Source: Aquimarina sediminis
Lineage (GTDB): Bacteria > Bacteroidota > Bacteroidia > Flavobacteriales > Flavobacteriaceae
DNA length: 64,000 nucleotides
Assembly (NCBI RefSeq): GCF_002895435.1
Contig: NZ_POYJ01000006.1
Span: 62,001-126,000 of the forward strand
Direction: 5' to 3'
Within the stretch, counting starts at the first letter, position 1. Each line of letters begins with the position of its first letter. This document shows positions 55,070 to 63,605 of the stretch, piece by piece. Under the pieces are notes generated by a model. That model was not told the origin of the DNA. It ran no database searches and saw nothing but the letters and a program-made list of their open reading frames with translations. Made by a program: the position numbers and the translations under genes.

Positions 55070-56023
55070 CTATTTAAAAAATGAATCTACAAATTCATAC
55101 TTATTAAATACCTGAAGGTCTTCTATACCTTCTCCAACACCTATATATTTTACCGGAATTTTAAATTGATCACTAATTCCTATAACTACTCCACCTTTGG
55201 CTGTACCATCCAATTTGGTTACTGCTAATGATGTTACCTCTGTAGCCGCCGTAAACTGTTTTGCTTGCTCAAAAGCATTTTGCCCAGTAGAACCATCCAA
55301 AACCAATAATACATCATGAGGAGCATCTCCTATCACTTTTTGCATTACTCGTTTTACTTTTGTCAATTCATTCATTAAATTGATCTTATTATGTAATCTA
55401 CCTGCCGTATCTATAATTACAACATCTGCGTCTTGGTTTACCCCCGATTGTAACGTATCAAAAGCCACAGAAGCTGGATCACTACCCATATCTTGTTTTA
55501 TAATAGGAATATCAACACGATCTGCCCAAACCTGAAGTTGATCAATTGCTGCAGCTCTAAATGTGTCTGCCGCACCAAGTACCACATTTAACCCTTTGTT
55601 TTTTAACTGGTATGCTAGCTTACCTATGGTAGTGGTTTTCCCAACACCATTTACCCCAACTACCATTAAAACGTAAGGCTTTTTACCTTTAGGAATCTCA
55701 AAATCTGTAGCCTCTCCTACATTAGTTTCAGAAAGTAAACCCGCTATCTCCTCTCTTAAGATTTGATTCAATTCATCCGTCCCAAGGTACTTATCCTTTG
55801 CTACACGGTTTTCTATACGCTCTATAATCTTAATAGTAGTTTTTACTCCAACATCACTAGTGACCAATATTTCTTCTAGGTCATCTAATACATCATCATC
55901 TACTTTGGATTTTCCCGCAACCGCCTTACTTAACTTTGAAAAAAAATTAGTTTTAGACTTCTCTAATCCTTTATCAAGTGTTTCTTTTTTTTCTGAAGAA
56001 AATATATTTTTAAAAAGCCCCAT
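55070..56023 (-). CDS. ftsY: Signal recognition particle receptor FtsY
   Basis: 317 residues. NG domain only, with a short N-terminal helical part instead of the long acidic A domain of E. coli. G1 VGVNGVGKTTTIGKLA, the insertion motif DTFRAAAIDQLQVW, G3 DTAGRLHN, G4 TKLDGTAKGG, and G5 GVGEGIEDL are all visible. It docks SRP-ribosome complexes at the inner membrane with GTP hydrolysis. It is downstream of the L28-L33-DUF4295 cluster, separated by a terminator and a 14-bp palindrome. Confidence 0.96.
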   Translation of the reverse strand: MGLFKNIFSSEKKETLDKGLEKSKTNFFSKLSKAVAGKSKVDDDVLDDLEEILVTSDVGVKTTIKIIERIENRVAKDKYLGTDELNQILREEIAGLLSETNVGEATDFEIPKGKKPYVLMVVGVNGVGKTTTIGKLAYQLKNKGLNVVLGAADTFRAAAIDQLQVWADRVDIPIIKQDMGSDPASVAFDTLQSGVNQDADVVIIDTAGRLHNKINLMNELTKVKRVMQKVIGDAPHDVLLVLDGSTGQNAFEQAKQFTAATEVTSLAVTKLDGTAKGGVVIGISDQFKIPVKYIGVGEGIEDLQVFNKYEFVDSFFK

Positions 56024-56053
56024 CTGTACTATTCTATATGCTAAAAATTAAAT

Positions 56054-56067
56054 ACTAACCGGTTAGT
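56054..56067. promoter_or_regulatory. 14-bp perfect palindrome upstream of ftsY
   Basis: actaaccggttagt is its own reverse complement, centred 37 bp before the ftsY ATG. The form resembles TetR-family operators, but no TetR gene is in the window. Confidence 0.45.
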
Positions 56068-56084
56068 TATATTGTTTAAATATA

Positions 56085-56128
56085 AAAAGAAAGAGCCATT
56101 CCAATATGATTGAAACGGCTTCTTTTTA
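56085..56128 (-). terminator. Terminator after the ribosomal protein cluster
   Basis: On the minus strand ttcttt...agccgtttcaa pairs imperfectly (two mismatches) with ttggaatggct, followed by TTTCTTTTT. It comes about 20 bp after the DUF4295 stop. Confidence 0.6.
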
Positions 56129-56145
56129 AAATATCTTGTACGGAA

Positions 56146-56298
56146 TTACTTTTTCTTTAAAAAATCATTAACCGCCTCTGGCGCCATAATTGATTCTACA
56201 AAAGTATAGGCTCCTGTTTTTGGAGATTTTACCATTTTTATGGCTTTAGTTAATCTCTTTGACCCTGTTTGTAACGATGCTACCGATTTCTTTGCCAT
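56146..56298 (-). CDS. DUF4295 family protein (ribosome-linked), 50 residues
   Basis: An ORF of 50 codons beginning MAKKSVASLQTGSKRLTKAI and ending PEAVNDFLKKK. It is a DUF4295 protein, a short basic protein that in Bacteroidota is almost always encoded directly after L28 and L33. It starts 6 bp after the L33 stop, so it is cotranscribed. A ribosome-associated role is likely but unproven. Confidence 0.92.
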   Translation of the reverse strand: MAKKSVASLQTGSKRLTKAIKMVKSPKTGAYTFVESIMAPEAVNDFLKKK

Positions 56299-56304
56299 CT
56301 CTTA

Positions 56305-56487
56305 TTATTTTATTTCTTTATGAACAGTCATTTTCTTCAAGATAGGATTAAACTTCTTTAATTCTATTCTATCAGGAGTGTTCTTTTTGTTCTTAGTTGT
56401 AATATATCTTGATGTACCTGGTTTACCAGTAGCTTTATGCTCTGTACATTCTAAGATTACTTGTACTCTGTTACCTTTCTTTGCCAT
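56305..56487 (-). CDS. rpmG: 50S ribosomal protein L33
   Basis: 60 residues. [18 protein letters not shown] then [23 protein letters not shown] and the basic end match L33. It lacks the four-cysteine zinc ribbon, having one Cys only, so it is the zinc-independent form. It lies between L28 (29 bp upstream) and DUF4295. Confidence 0.97.
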   Translation of the reverse strand: MAKKGNRVQVILECTEHKATGKPGTSRYITTKNKKNTPDRIELKKFNPILKKMTVHKEIK

Positions 56488-56516
56488 TGTAAGTATCTTT
56501 TAAAAAGGAAAGTTAT

Positions 56517-56753
56517 TTACTTAATAAATCCTTTTGCTCTTGCTTCTTTTAAAACCGCAGAGATTCCGTTTTTATTTATATTTTTTAACGCTGCTGTTGA
56601 CACCTTAAGTGTTACCCAACGATCTTCTTCTGGAATGTAAAAACGCTTTTTAATTAAATTAGCATTAAATTTACGTTTAGTTTTATTCATCGCGTGAGAA
56701 ACATTGTTTCCTACCATTGCTTTTTTACCCGTAAGCTCGCAAACTCTTGACAT
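56517..56753 (-). CDS. rpmB: 50S ribosomal protein L28
   Basis: 78 residues. MSRVCELTGKKAMVGNNVSH and the repeat of basic segments (KTKRKFNANLIKKRFYIPEE) with the C-terminal VSTAALKNINKNG are typical of L28. It is the first gene of the L28-L33-DUF4295 cluster; a long non-coding stretch lies upstream, so the operon promoter is probably there. Confidence 0.97.
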   Translation of the reverse strand: MSRVCELTGKKAMVGNNVSHAMNKTKRKFNANLIKKRFYIPEEDRWVTLKVSTAALKNINKNGISAVLKEARAKGFIK

Positions 56754-57411
56754 CTCTTCTTAATTTTGGTGTTATTTCAAAACAGGGTGCAAATTAACGA
56801 ATTATTTACCGAACTACCAATAATAGTTTAGTAATTTTTTATTCTTTTTTTTCTTTGAAATACATGCTGCAAAAAAACAAAAAATACGGGCTTTACATAA
56901 TTCAAAAGTTTATGAGTACATCTTCTTTAAAATCAGACAACTCAGATAATACAATTCTGATTATTCAATACACATTAGTCCGATAATTATAAACGACCAA
57001 TATACATAAACTTTACATAGTTTTCCTTTTTACACCAATCCCATTTTATAACAAACAAAATCGATGAGCAAATTTGCTCATCGATCTCTCCCTTTTAACA
57101 CTTATAAACCAATTATTCAAACACTTATTTTTGTAGCCCAATTATCTATCTGTAAATTAACCTAAATCAGTTATCTAATTATGACTATTTATTTACAATA
57201 ACGTTTTATTTATTTTTATAGTTATCCTTATTTGAATACTGTAAAACTACTTTAAATTATCGTTAAAAAAAGTGGATAATCGTTGAAGTGTGTATTGCTG
57301 TCGATAAAAACATATGTTTCCTAAGACAAGTAGTATTGACATATACCATCTCTCCTGATAATACATTACAAGGAGTCCTTATTACTTTACCTTACTCATT
57401 ACAACTTATTG
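56754..57411. other. 658-bp intergenic region with a 24-bp perfect palindrome
   Basis: No convincing gene. At 57061-57084 a perfect 24-bp palindrome (tcgatgagcaaa and its complement) can form a hairpin with a T-rich minus-strand tail, a possible terminator of the cinA operon 330 bp after its stop. A 39-codon minus-strand open frame (57247-57366) was seen but not called. The right side near 56754-56800 holds the L28 operon promoter. Confidence 0.55.
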
Positions 57412-58659
57412 TCACAAGCTTAACAACTCATTAAGAAGAAGCTCAAAAGACTTGTTTACTGCATTACCAATGGTTCGTTCTCTAAGGTTACTGAATAGAA
57501 ACTTTTTTGAAAAAACTCTACTCGGAGTTGCTATTGCAATAAAAACTGTTCCTACCTCAACATCTCCATCCCCTTTTGAAGGACCTGCATTACCAGTAGT
57601 AGCAATAGCATAATCAGATTTAAATTTTTCTTTTACAGACAGTGCCATAGCTTCTGCTACTTGAGCACTGGTTACTGTATACTTTTTTATCACACTTTCA
57701 TCTATTCCCAATATATCAATTTTGGATTGCGTGGCATACACAACTACTCCTCCATTAAAATACGAAGATACTCCTGCATTAGCAGTAAATGATTCTGCAA
57801 TTTTTCCTCCTGTGCAACTTTCTGCTACAGCAATAGTTTTGGATTGTTCAACCAATAATTTACCAATTCTAGTTTCTATAGTTTCACCATCCTCATAACC
57901 TATAATAATATCACCAATCAGGCTTTTTAATACAACTATTTTTGCTTCTATGGTTTCATCCAGAAGCCTTTTATCTACACCGCGACCTGAAAGACGTAAT
58001 CTTACACTTCCAAAATTTGGCAGATATGCTAGCTTAATAAAAGAAGGTAAGCTTGTTTCCCAGTCTTCAATCTTTTCGGCAAGTGCACTCTCACCCATGC
58101 CATAGGTAAGTATTGTTTTATGAACAATATAAGGTCTATTAAATCTTTTTTGTAACCTTGGAAGCACCTCTCCCCTCATCAACCCCTTCATTTCATACGG
58201 AACTCCTGGCATAGATACAAATACCTTATTCTCTTTTTCAAGCCACATTCCTGGAGCAGTACCATAAAGATTCATGAGAACTGTAGACGTACTAGGAACA
58301 AGTGCTTGTTGTCTATTTACATCAGAAATTGGAGTAGAAACATATTTTGCAAATAGTTTTTCAACATGCTCAAGCACTTCATCATTTTGCACTAATGTAT
58401 CATCAAAATACTCACAAATTGTATGTTTAGTAATATCATCATTAGTAGGCCCCAGACCACCAGTTACCAAAACTACATCTACCCTACTACGCGCTTCTTC
58501 TAATGCACTAAGAATATGCTGCTTATCATCTTTAATAGATGTAATTTGATACACATCTATACCTATTTCATTGAGCTCCTTCCCTATAAAGGCAGAATTA
58601 GAATCAATAACTTGACCGATTAAAATCTCATCCCCTATCGTTATTATTTCTGCAAGCAT
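57412..58659 (-). CDS. cinA: CinA family competence/damage-inducible protein
   Basis: 415 residues. N-terminal MoCF/COG1058 domain (about 1-170: IITIGDEILIGQVIDSNSAF, VVLVTGGLGPTNDD, MPGVPYEMKGL) and C-terminal PncC nicotinamide-nucleotide amidase domain (about 255-415: VAESCTGGKIAESF, GGVVVYATQSKI, TGNAGPSKGDGD). It probably hydrolyses ADP-ribose and NMN in pyridine-nucleotide recycling. It is the last gene of a four-gene operon, 3 bp after the Hpt gene. Confidence 0.94.
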   Translation of the reverse strand: MLAEIITIGDEILIGQVIDSNSAFIGKELNEIGIDVYQITSIKDDKQHILSALEEARSRVDVVLVTGGLGPTNDDITKHTICEYFDDTLVQNDEVLEHVEKLFAKYVSTPISDVNRQQALVPSTSTVLMNLYGTAPGMWLEKENKVFVSMPGVPYEMKGLMRGEVLPRLQKRFNRPYIVHKTILTYGMGESALAEKIEDWETSLPSFIKLAYLPNFGSVRLRLSGRGVDKRLLDETIEAKIVVLKSLIGDIIIGYEDGETIETRIGKLLVEQSKTIAVAESCTGGKIAESFTANAGVSSYFNGGVVVYATQSKIDILGIDESVIKKYTVTSAQVAEAMALSVKEKFKSDYAIATTGNAGPSKGDGDVEVGTVFIAIATPSRVFSKKFLFSNLRERTIGNAVNKSFELLLNELLSL

Positions 58660-58662
58660 ATT

Positions 58663-59001
58663 CTAACTAAAATCTGCTTTCAACTCTTCAAGAGCTCCAT
58701 TTACTGTAGATACTATTTGATCTAAAACAGGGATAATTTGTTCTTTTGCTTTATTAGTTTTTGACCAAGCTTCTATCTGTTTAATTTGTGATAAAAGATC
58801 AATATCAAATAATTGAAGATTAGGTTTCATCTTATGAGCATACTGATATGCCATCTGAGGATTATCAGCATTCACAGCCTGAACCATACTATCAAGATCA
58901 GGTGGTATCTCCTCTAGAAAAGTTTGCACCAGTACAGCTATAAACTCGTTATCGCCTCCTGATAGTTCATTAACATTTTTTAAACTATATCCTTTGCTCA
59001 T
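58663..59001 (-). CDS. Hpt (histidine phosphotransfer) domain protein
   Basis: 112 residues, helical. The phosphoacceptor is His56 in AYQYAHKMKPNLQLF, with Lys57 and Pro60 as in Hpt proteins. It starts MSKGYSLKNVNELSGGDNEF. Hpt proteins relay phosphate between hybrid kinases and regulators. No hybrid kinase lies nearby, so its partner is elsewhere. It abuts the FAH gene with no spacer and precedes cinA by 3 bp, so it is in the same operon. Confidence 0.9.
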   Translation of the reverse strand: MSKGYSLKNVNELSGGDNEFIAVLVQTFLEEIPPDLDSMVQAVNADNPQMAYQYAHKMKPNLQLFDIDLLSQIKQIEAWSKTNKAKEQIIPVLDQIVSTVNGALEELKADFS

Positions 59002-59613
59002 TTACTTTACTTTTATTGAAAAAAATTGTTGGTTATTTATATACCCAGTCAAAATATCATTAGGTTTTACAACTCCAACACCTGCTGGTGTACCTGTAAA
59101 TATAATATCTCCAATCTTTAAAGTAAAATATTTTGACACATATTCTATTAATTCATCAATCTTCCATAACATAAATGAGGTATTCCCTTTCTGAACCACA
59201 TCTTCATTCTTTTCTAAACAAAAATCTATATCATTAATGTTTTCATATTCTTTTTTGGACACCCACTTCCCCACTACTGCGGCACCATCAAAGGCTTTGG
59301 CTTTTTCCCATGGCAGCCCCTTTTCTTTGAGTTTAGTCTGTAAATCACGGGCTGTAAAATCTATCCCCAAACTTAATTGATCATAATATTTGTGAGCAAA
59401 TTTTTTATCAATATGTTTCCCTACCTTACTTATTTTTACCAAAACCTCGACTTCATGATGTATATCATCTGAAAAATCAGGGATAAAAAACGGTTGTTTT
59501 TTTAACAATATAGAAGTGTCTGGTTTCATAAAAACCACAGGATCTTCTGGTCTTTCGTTCTCTAATTCTTCAATATGATCAGTATAATTTCGACCTATGC
59601 AAATAAGCTTCAT
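59002..59613 (-). CDS. Fumarylacetoacetate hydrolase family protein
   Basis: 203 residues. MKLICIGRNYTDHIEEL, KPDTSILLKKQPFFIPDF, HHEVEVLVKISKVGK (His-x-Glu metal ligands), ARDLQTKLKEKGLPW and IFTGTPAGVGVVKP are all FAH motifs. Such proteins usually act on 2-hydroxymuconate-type or acylpyruvate substrates (acylpyruvase/oxaloacetate decarboxylase). The specific substrate is unknown. Its stop codon abuts the Hpt start; the exonuclease gene ends 24 bp upstream. Confidence 0.93.
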   Translation of the reverse strand: MKLICIGRNYTDHIEELENERPEDPVVFMKPDTSILLKKQPFFIPDFSDDIHHEVEVLVKISKVGKHIDKKFAHKYYDQLSLGIDFTARDLQTKLKEKGLPWEKAKAFDGAAVVGKWVSKKEYENINDIDFCLEKNEDVVQKGNTSFMLWKIDELIEYVSKYFTLKIGDIIFTGTPAGVGVVKPNDILTGYINNQQFFSIKVK

Positions 59614-59637
59614 GGTATAAAATAAATAAAATAGTAA

Positions 59638-60417
59638 TTACAAATTTAAACTATTATTTAATCTACGCAGCCTGATTGCCGTAAGAACCTTTTTAGTATA
59701 CAATGGAAAATCTGCATTTTGGATCCACCCAAAATACCCTGGTTCCTCTTCCATTATCTGTTCAACCAACTTACCTTTGTGTTTTCCAAACGAAAAAACT
59801 TCTTTTCCATTCTCATCATATGCTATAAAACCTGCAAAATCAGCAAACTGTTTTCTTGAACTAAATTCTGCCAAAAACTTAGTATCGTTTTCTAATTCTG
59901 GATACTTATCCAATTGTGCTTTTAATACTTCAAAAGTAGCTAGTGTATCTGCTTCTGCAGAATGGGCATCTGTCAAATCTTTATCGCAATAAAACTTATA
60001 TGCGGCAGACAATGTTCTTTTTTCCATTTTATGATAAATAGTTTGAACATCAACTGCAACAGTATTTTTCATATCAAAATCCAAGCCTGCTCTCAATAAC
60101 TCTTCTGCTAATAGTGGAATATCAAATCTATTAGAGTTAAACCCTCCTAGGTCACAGCCTTTTATCATTTCGCTGACCTTACTTGCTAATTTTTTAAAAG
60201 TAGGCTCATTAGCTACTTTATCATCATCGATACCATGCACTGCAGTAGTCTCCGGAGGGATTGGCATCTCGGGGTTAACCAACCAAGTTTTACTCTCCTG
60301 AGTACCGTTGGGAAATATTTTTAGAATAGAAATTTCTACAATTCGATCTTTAGAAATGTTTACACCGGTTGTTTCAAGATCAAAAAAACATATCGGTTTT
60401 TTTAAATTAAGCTCCAT
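59638..60417 (-). CDS. 3'-5' exonuclease, DnaQ/DEDDh family
   Basis: 259 residues. Exo I DLETTGVNISKDRIVEI (Asp and Glu), Exo II FNSNRFDIPLLAEEL, and Exo III HSAEADTLATFEVL with the DEDDh His. The C-terminal part (FSFGKHKGKLVEQI, GYFGWIQNADFP) resembles the DUF3820-like exonuclease appendage. It is first in the operon with FAH, Hpt and cinA, from a TATCTTTG element. It may act in DNA repair or RNA trimming. Confidence 0.93.
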   Translation of the reverse strand: MELNLKKPICFFDLETTGVNISKDRIVEISILKIFPNGTQESKTWLVNPEMPIPPETTAVHGIDDDKVANEPTFKKLASKVSEMIKGCDLGGFNSNRFDIPLLAEELLRAGLDFDMKNTVAVDVQTIYHKMEKRTLSAAYKFYCDKDLTDAHSAEADTLATFEVLKAQLDKYPELENDTKFLAEFSSRKQFADFAGFIAYDENGKEVFSFGKHKGKLVEQIMEEEPGYFGWIQNADFPLYTKKVLTAIRLRRLNNSLNL

Positions 60418-60436
60418 AAATTGATTCTGTGATACT

Positions 60437-60444
60437 CAAAGATA
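60437..60444 (-). promoter_or_regulatory. -7 element TAtcTTTG of the exonuclease-cinA operon
   Basis: On the minus strand TATCTTTG is 19 bp before the exonuclease ATG (60417). No well-spaced TTG was seen. Confidence 0.5.
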
Positions 60445-60498
60445 ACTGCTATTCTTTAACATTCTTATAGACTAACTCTATTTTAACATTTACAAAAA

Positions 60499-61185
60499 CT
60501 ATACAACCTTCTTTACGAATACATTATCCGCAAATTTTCTTGTAACCGTTTCTATAGTTTCATTAAACTGAATGCGAATAGACTGGTCAAATTCTCTAAC
60601 TTCTATAATTTTTATCTCACTACTTAATGCCAAACCTATCTCTGATACATATTTCAAAAAATTAACAGAACCATCATCTACTGCTACAAGCTGACAAACA
60701 TCTCCCTCTGACAATGAGGAAAGTGTTATTTTTGGCACAACATAATATTCTCCATCTGCACTAGGAATCACTTCTCCGTGAGGGTCTTTTTTCGGAAAGT
60801 CCATATACCGATCTAATTCATCAATTAATTTACGAGATTTAATATGCTCTAATTGCTCTGCTACCTCATGAACTTCATCCCAGGTAAAATTGAGGTAATT
60901 ACATAAAAAAGTTTCCCATAACCTATGTTTACGAATTAAACGAACAGCAATAACTCTTCCTTCTTCAGTTAAATCCAACTTACCGTACTTCTCACTTACC
61001 ACATATTTTTTTGCTTTAAGCTTTTTGATCATGTTATTTGTTGAAGCAGGAGAAACCTTAAGATAGTCTGCCAGTTGATTATTACCCACTTTGGAAGAGT
61101 TATCATCAATAAGTAGCTGAAACAAGGCTTTTAAATAATCCTCTTCACTTTTTGTTAAATTATTCAAATTTAATTTGTTAGTCAT
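60499..61185 (-). CDS. DtxR/MntR family metal-dependent transcriptional regulator
   Basis: 228 residues. N-terminal winged helix (SEEDYLKALFQL, LKVSPASTNNMIKKL), a metal-binding/dimerisation helix pair (HRLWETFLC, EVHEVAEQLEHIKS), and a C-terminal FeoA-like SH3 domain (LSEGDVCQLVAVDD). These proteins repress metal uptake when Mn or Fe is plentiful. It is divergent by about 730 bp from an Mn/Zn ABC importer operon, the likely target. It has its own TAttTTTG -7 element. Confidence 0.93.
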   Translation of the reverse strand: MTNKLNLNNLTKSEEDYLKALFQLLIDDNSSKVGNNQLADYLKVSPASTNNMIKKLKAKKYVVSEKYGKLDLTEEGRVIAVRLIRKHRLWETFLCNYLNFTWDEVHEVAEQLEHIKSRKLIDELDRYMDFPKKDPHGEVIPSADGEYYVVPKITLSSLSEGDVCQLVAVDDGSVNFLKYVSEIGLALSSEIKIIEVREFDQSIRIQFNETIETVTRKFADNVFVKKVV

Positions 61186-61220
61186 AGCTTACTTTTTTAA
61201 TTTTGTGGTAATAAACAAAG

Positions 61221-61228
61221 CAAAAATA
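61221..61228 (-). promoter_or_regulatory. -7 element TAttTTTG of the DtxR-family gene
   Basis: On the minus strand TATTTTTG is 35 bp before the ATG at 61185. Just upstream (plus 61230-61237) taaaccta resembles half of a DtxR-type box. Confidence 0.45.
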
Positions 61229-61911
61229 CTAAACCTAATAGAATTAAAGGGAACTCTTTTGAATACTGATTTATGTATTTAAGTATAAAAGCTGTTATTT
61301 ATTGAGAAACAGTTAATAGGCTATAACTATAAACTAATCTGATAAAACAGAACAGTCGATTCTATCTATCAAAAGGTACGTACATAGCACGTAGACACCC
61401 TTACAAAAAAGACAGTAGCCTTTGGACTACTCTTTTATTAGATAATAGACAAATTTGGGCTGGAGAGAATATGAAATTTTGCAGAAATCATATTAAAGAA
61501 TAATGATCGCATCACAAGTAAATTATTATTAACTATTAAGAAAAAAGAGATTATAAAAACAAAAGGGATGTTAACAAATTTTGGGTTTTTCCTTACCAGT
61601 GATGATTCAAACGAAAAATCAAGTTTTCTAAATAGACTAGTAACCCCATTAATAGATTCCTCTCTAAAAGTTAACGATCTACTTTTGCTTGTTTACAAAC
61701 CCAATACCATGAACAAAGCAGGTATCTATACAGAGTTAAATATTAACTTATTCAAAAGCATCCAAGTCAATTGCCTCAAAAATATAAGCAGTCTATATTC
61801 GAGAAGTAATTTTATATCGTAAGGCATGAAAAGTTAGAGTTAACCGATCAACAAATTTTGTTATTAAGTACCATAATAAATGCATGACTATCAAATTAAA
61901 TTTTAAAAAAA
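61229..61911. other. Divergent control region between metal regulator and ABC importer
   Basis: About 680 bp. A plus-strand open frame at 61568-61822 (84 codons) has no signal peptide, membrane segment or recognisable domain and is not called as a gene. The area is long for a divergent promoter region, so an unseen small RNA or peptide is possible. No clean DtxR-box palindrome was found. Confidence 0.5.
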
Positions 61912-62829
61912 ATGATCAGAAATTTTTTTATACTATCTATACTTATCACCTCAATAATCTCTTGCAAAAAAGAGGTGAAAAGTAAGAATCAAAAACTCGA
62001 TGTAATCACTACCACTTCTATGATTACGGATTTGGTTAAAAACATTGGTGGTAATTTAATTGAAGTCAAAGGGTTAATGGGTAGCGGGGTAGACCCTCAC
62101 CTATATAAAGCCAGTGAAGGTGATGTTTCTAAACTAGTAAACGCTGATGTAATTTTCTATAACGGCTTACATCTTGAAGGAAAATTAGTAGAAGTATTTG
62201 AAAAAATGAAACATCAAGATATCCAGACCATTGCCATTGGAGAGAGCTTAGATAAGAACATATTAATTGGTTCTGATTATTTTGCCTCTAATTATGATCC
62301 TCATATATGGTTTAGTGTCAAAAACTGGAAAACCATTACCAGATTTGTTATAGATCAGCTAAAAACAATAGATCCTAAAAACGCTGAAGCTTTTGAAGCT
62401 AATGGAAAGTCGTATTTAGCACAACTTGAAAAATTAGAGACAGAATTAAAAAACACTATAACAACTTTACCCAAAGAAAAACGAATCTTGGTTACTGCCC
62501 ATGATGCCTTTAGTTATTTTGGAAAAGCTTATGATTTTAATGTAGTTGGTCTACAAGGGTTATCTACAGCAACCGAAGCAGGAGTGCAAGATGTTCAAAA
62601 ACTAGCTAACTTTATTATTGAAAACAAGGTAAAAGCCATCTTTGTAGAAACTTCTGTTCCTAAACGCACTATAGAAGCTTTGCAAGCTGCTGTAAAATCC
62701 AAAGGTCACGAAGTTACCATCGGAGGAACGCTATTTTCTGATGCACTTGGCAATAAGGGAACAAAAGAAGGTACTTATATCGGAATGTTTAGACATAATG
62801 TAAATACCATTGTAAATGCACTCAGATAA
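61912..62829 (+). CDS. Metal (Mn/Zn) ABC transporter substrate-binding lipoprotein
   Basis: 305 residues. Lipobox with Cys18 (SIISC). Cluster A-I binding protein of the TroA/ZnuA/MntA family: [18 protein letters not shown], metal-ligand His in [13 protein letters not shown], further ligand His in [25 protein letters not shown] and the C-terminal acidic ligand in LFSDALG. It lacks the His-rich loop of typical ZnuA, which slightly favours manganese. It is the first gene of the importer operon, overlapping the ATPase gene by 1 bp. Confidence 0.93.
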   Translation: MIRNFFILSILITSIISCKKEVKSKNQKLDVITTTSMITDLVKNIGGNLIEVKGLMGSGVDPHLYKASEGDVSKLVNADVIFYNGLHLEGKLVEVFEKMKHQDIQTIAIGESLDKNILIGSDYFASNYDPHIWFSVKNWKTITRFVIDQLKTIDPKNAEAFEANGKSYLAQLEKLETELKNTITTLPKEKRILVTAHDAFSYFGKAYDFNVVGLQGLSTATEAGVQDVQKLANFIIENKVKAIFVETSVPKRTIEALQAAVKSKGHEVTIGGTLFSDALGNKGTKEGTYIGMFRHNVNTIVNALR

Positions 62830-63566
62830 TGAATAACAAAATTGCAGTTCAAATAGATGATCTCACTGTAGCCTACAATTACAAACCAGTATTATGGGAT
62901 ATTGACCTTAGCATACCTGAAGGTGTTTTAATGGCCATTGTGGGACCAAATGGAGCAGGAAAATCTACTCTTATTAAGTCGATTTTAGACATCATCAAGC
63001 CTATTGCTGGTAGTATCCAAATCTATGGAAAGCCATACAAAAAGCAAAGGTCTCTGGTTGCCTACGTGCCCCAAAAAGGAAGTGTAGATTGGGACTTTCC
63101 TACAACCGCCCTAGATGTAGTAATGATGGGAACCTATGGAAGCCTGGGATGGATCAAAAGACCTGGACAAAAAGAAAAAAAAGCCTCACTTGAAGCCTTA
63201 GAAAAAGTAGGAATGCTAGCCTTCAAAAATAGACAGATAAGTCAACTCTCAGGAGGGCAGCAACAACGTATTTTTTTAGCCAGAGCGTTGGTACAAAACG
63301 CATCTATCTACTTTATGGACGAGCCTTTTCAAGGAGTAGATGCCACCACAGAAAAAGCAATCATCAATATTTTAAAAGAATTAAGAAAAGCAGGAAAAAC
63401 AGTAATTGTCGTTCATCATGATTTACAGACTGTCCCCGAGTATTTTGATTGGGTAACCTTTTTAAATGTAAAAAAGATTGCTACTGGTCCGGTAAAAGAT
63501 ATTTTTAATGACGACAACTTAACAAAAACCTACGGAATTAATTATAAGGTTAGTGTTCAGCAATAA
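62829..63566 (+). CDS. Metal (Mn/Zn) ABC transporter ATP-binding protein
   Basis: 245 residues. Walker [11 protein letters not shown]-loop [17 protein letters not shown] signature LSGGQQQR, Walker [13 protein letters not shown], and switch His in VVHHDL are all intact. It is the cytoplasmic motor of the importer, overlapping the binding-protein gene by 1 bp and followed by the permease gene after 39 bp. Confidence 0.95.
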   Translation: MNNKIAVQIDDLTVAYNYKPVLWDIDLSIPEGVLMAIVGPNGAGKSTLIKSILDIIKPIAGSIQIYGKPYKKQRSLVAYVPQKGSVDWDFPTTALDVVMMGTYGSLGWIKRPGQKEKKASLEALEKVGMLAFKNRQISQLSGGQQQRIFLARALVQNASIYFMDEPFQGVDATTEKAIINILKELRKAGKTVIVVHHDLQTVPEYFDWVTFLNVKKIATGPVKDIFNDDNLTKTYGINYKVSVQQ

Positions 63567-63605
63567 GTGCTGGGTAATTAGATTGATAACAACCAATTAA
63601 CAACA

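Noticed and set aside
57247..57366. 39-codon minus-strand frame in the long gap
   Set aside because: Begins MYYQERWYMSILLV but has no clear promoter, family or membrane topology; not enough to call.
61568..61822. 84-codon plus-strand frame before the metal importer
   Set aside because: No recognisable domain, signal or promoter; kept only as a note in the intergenic entry.
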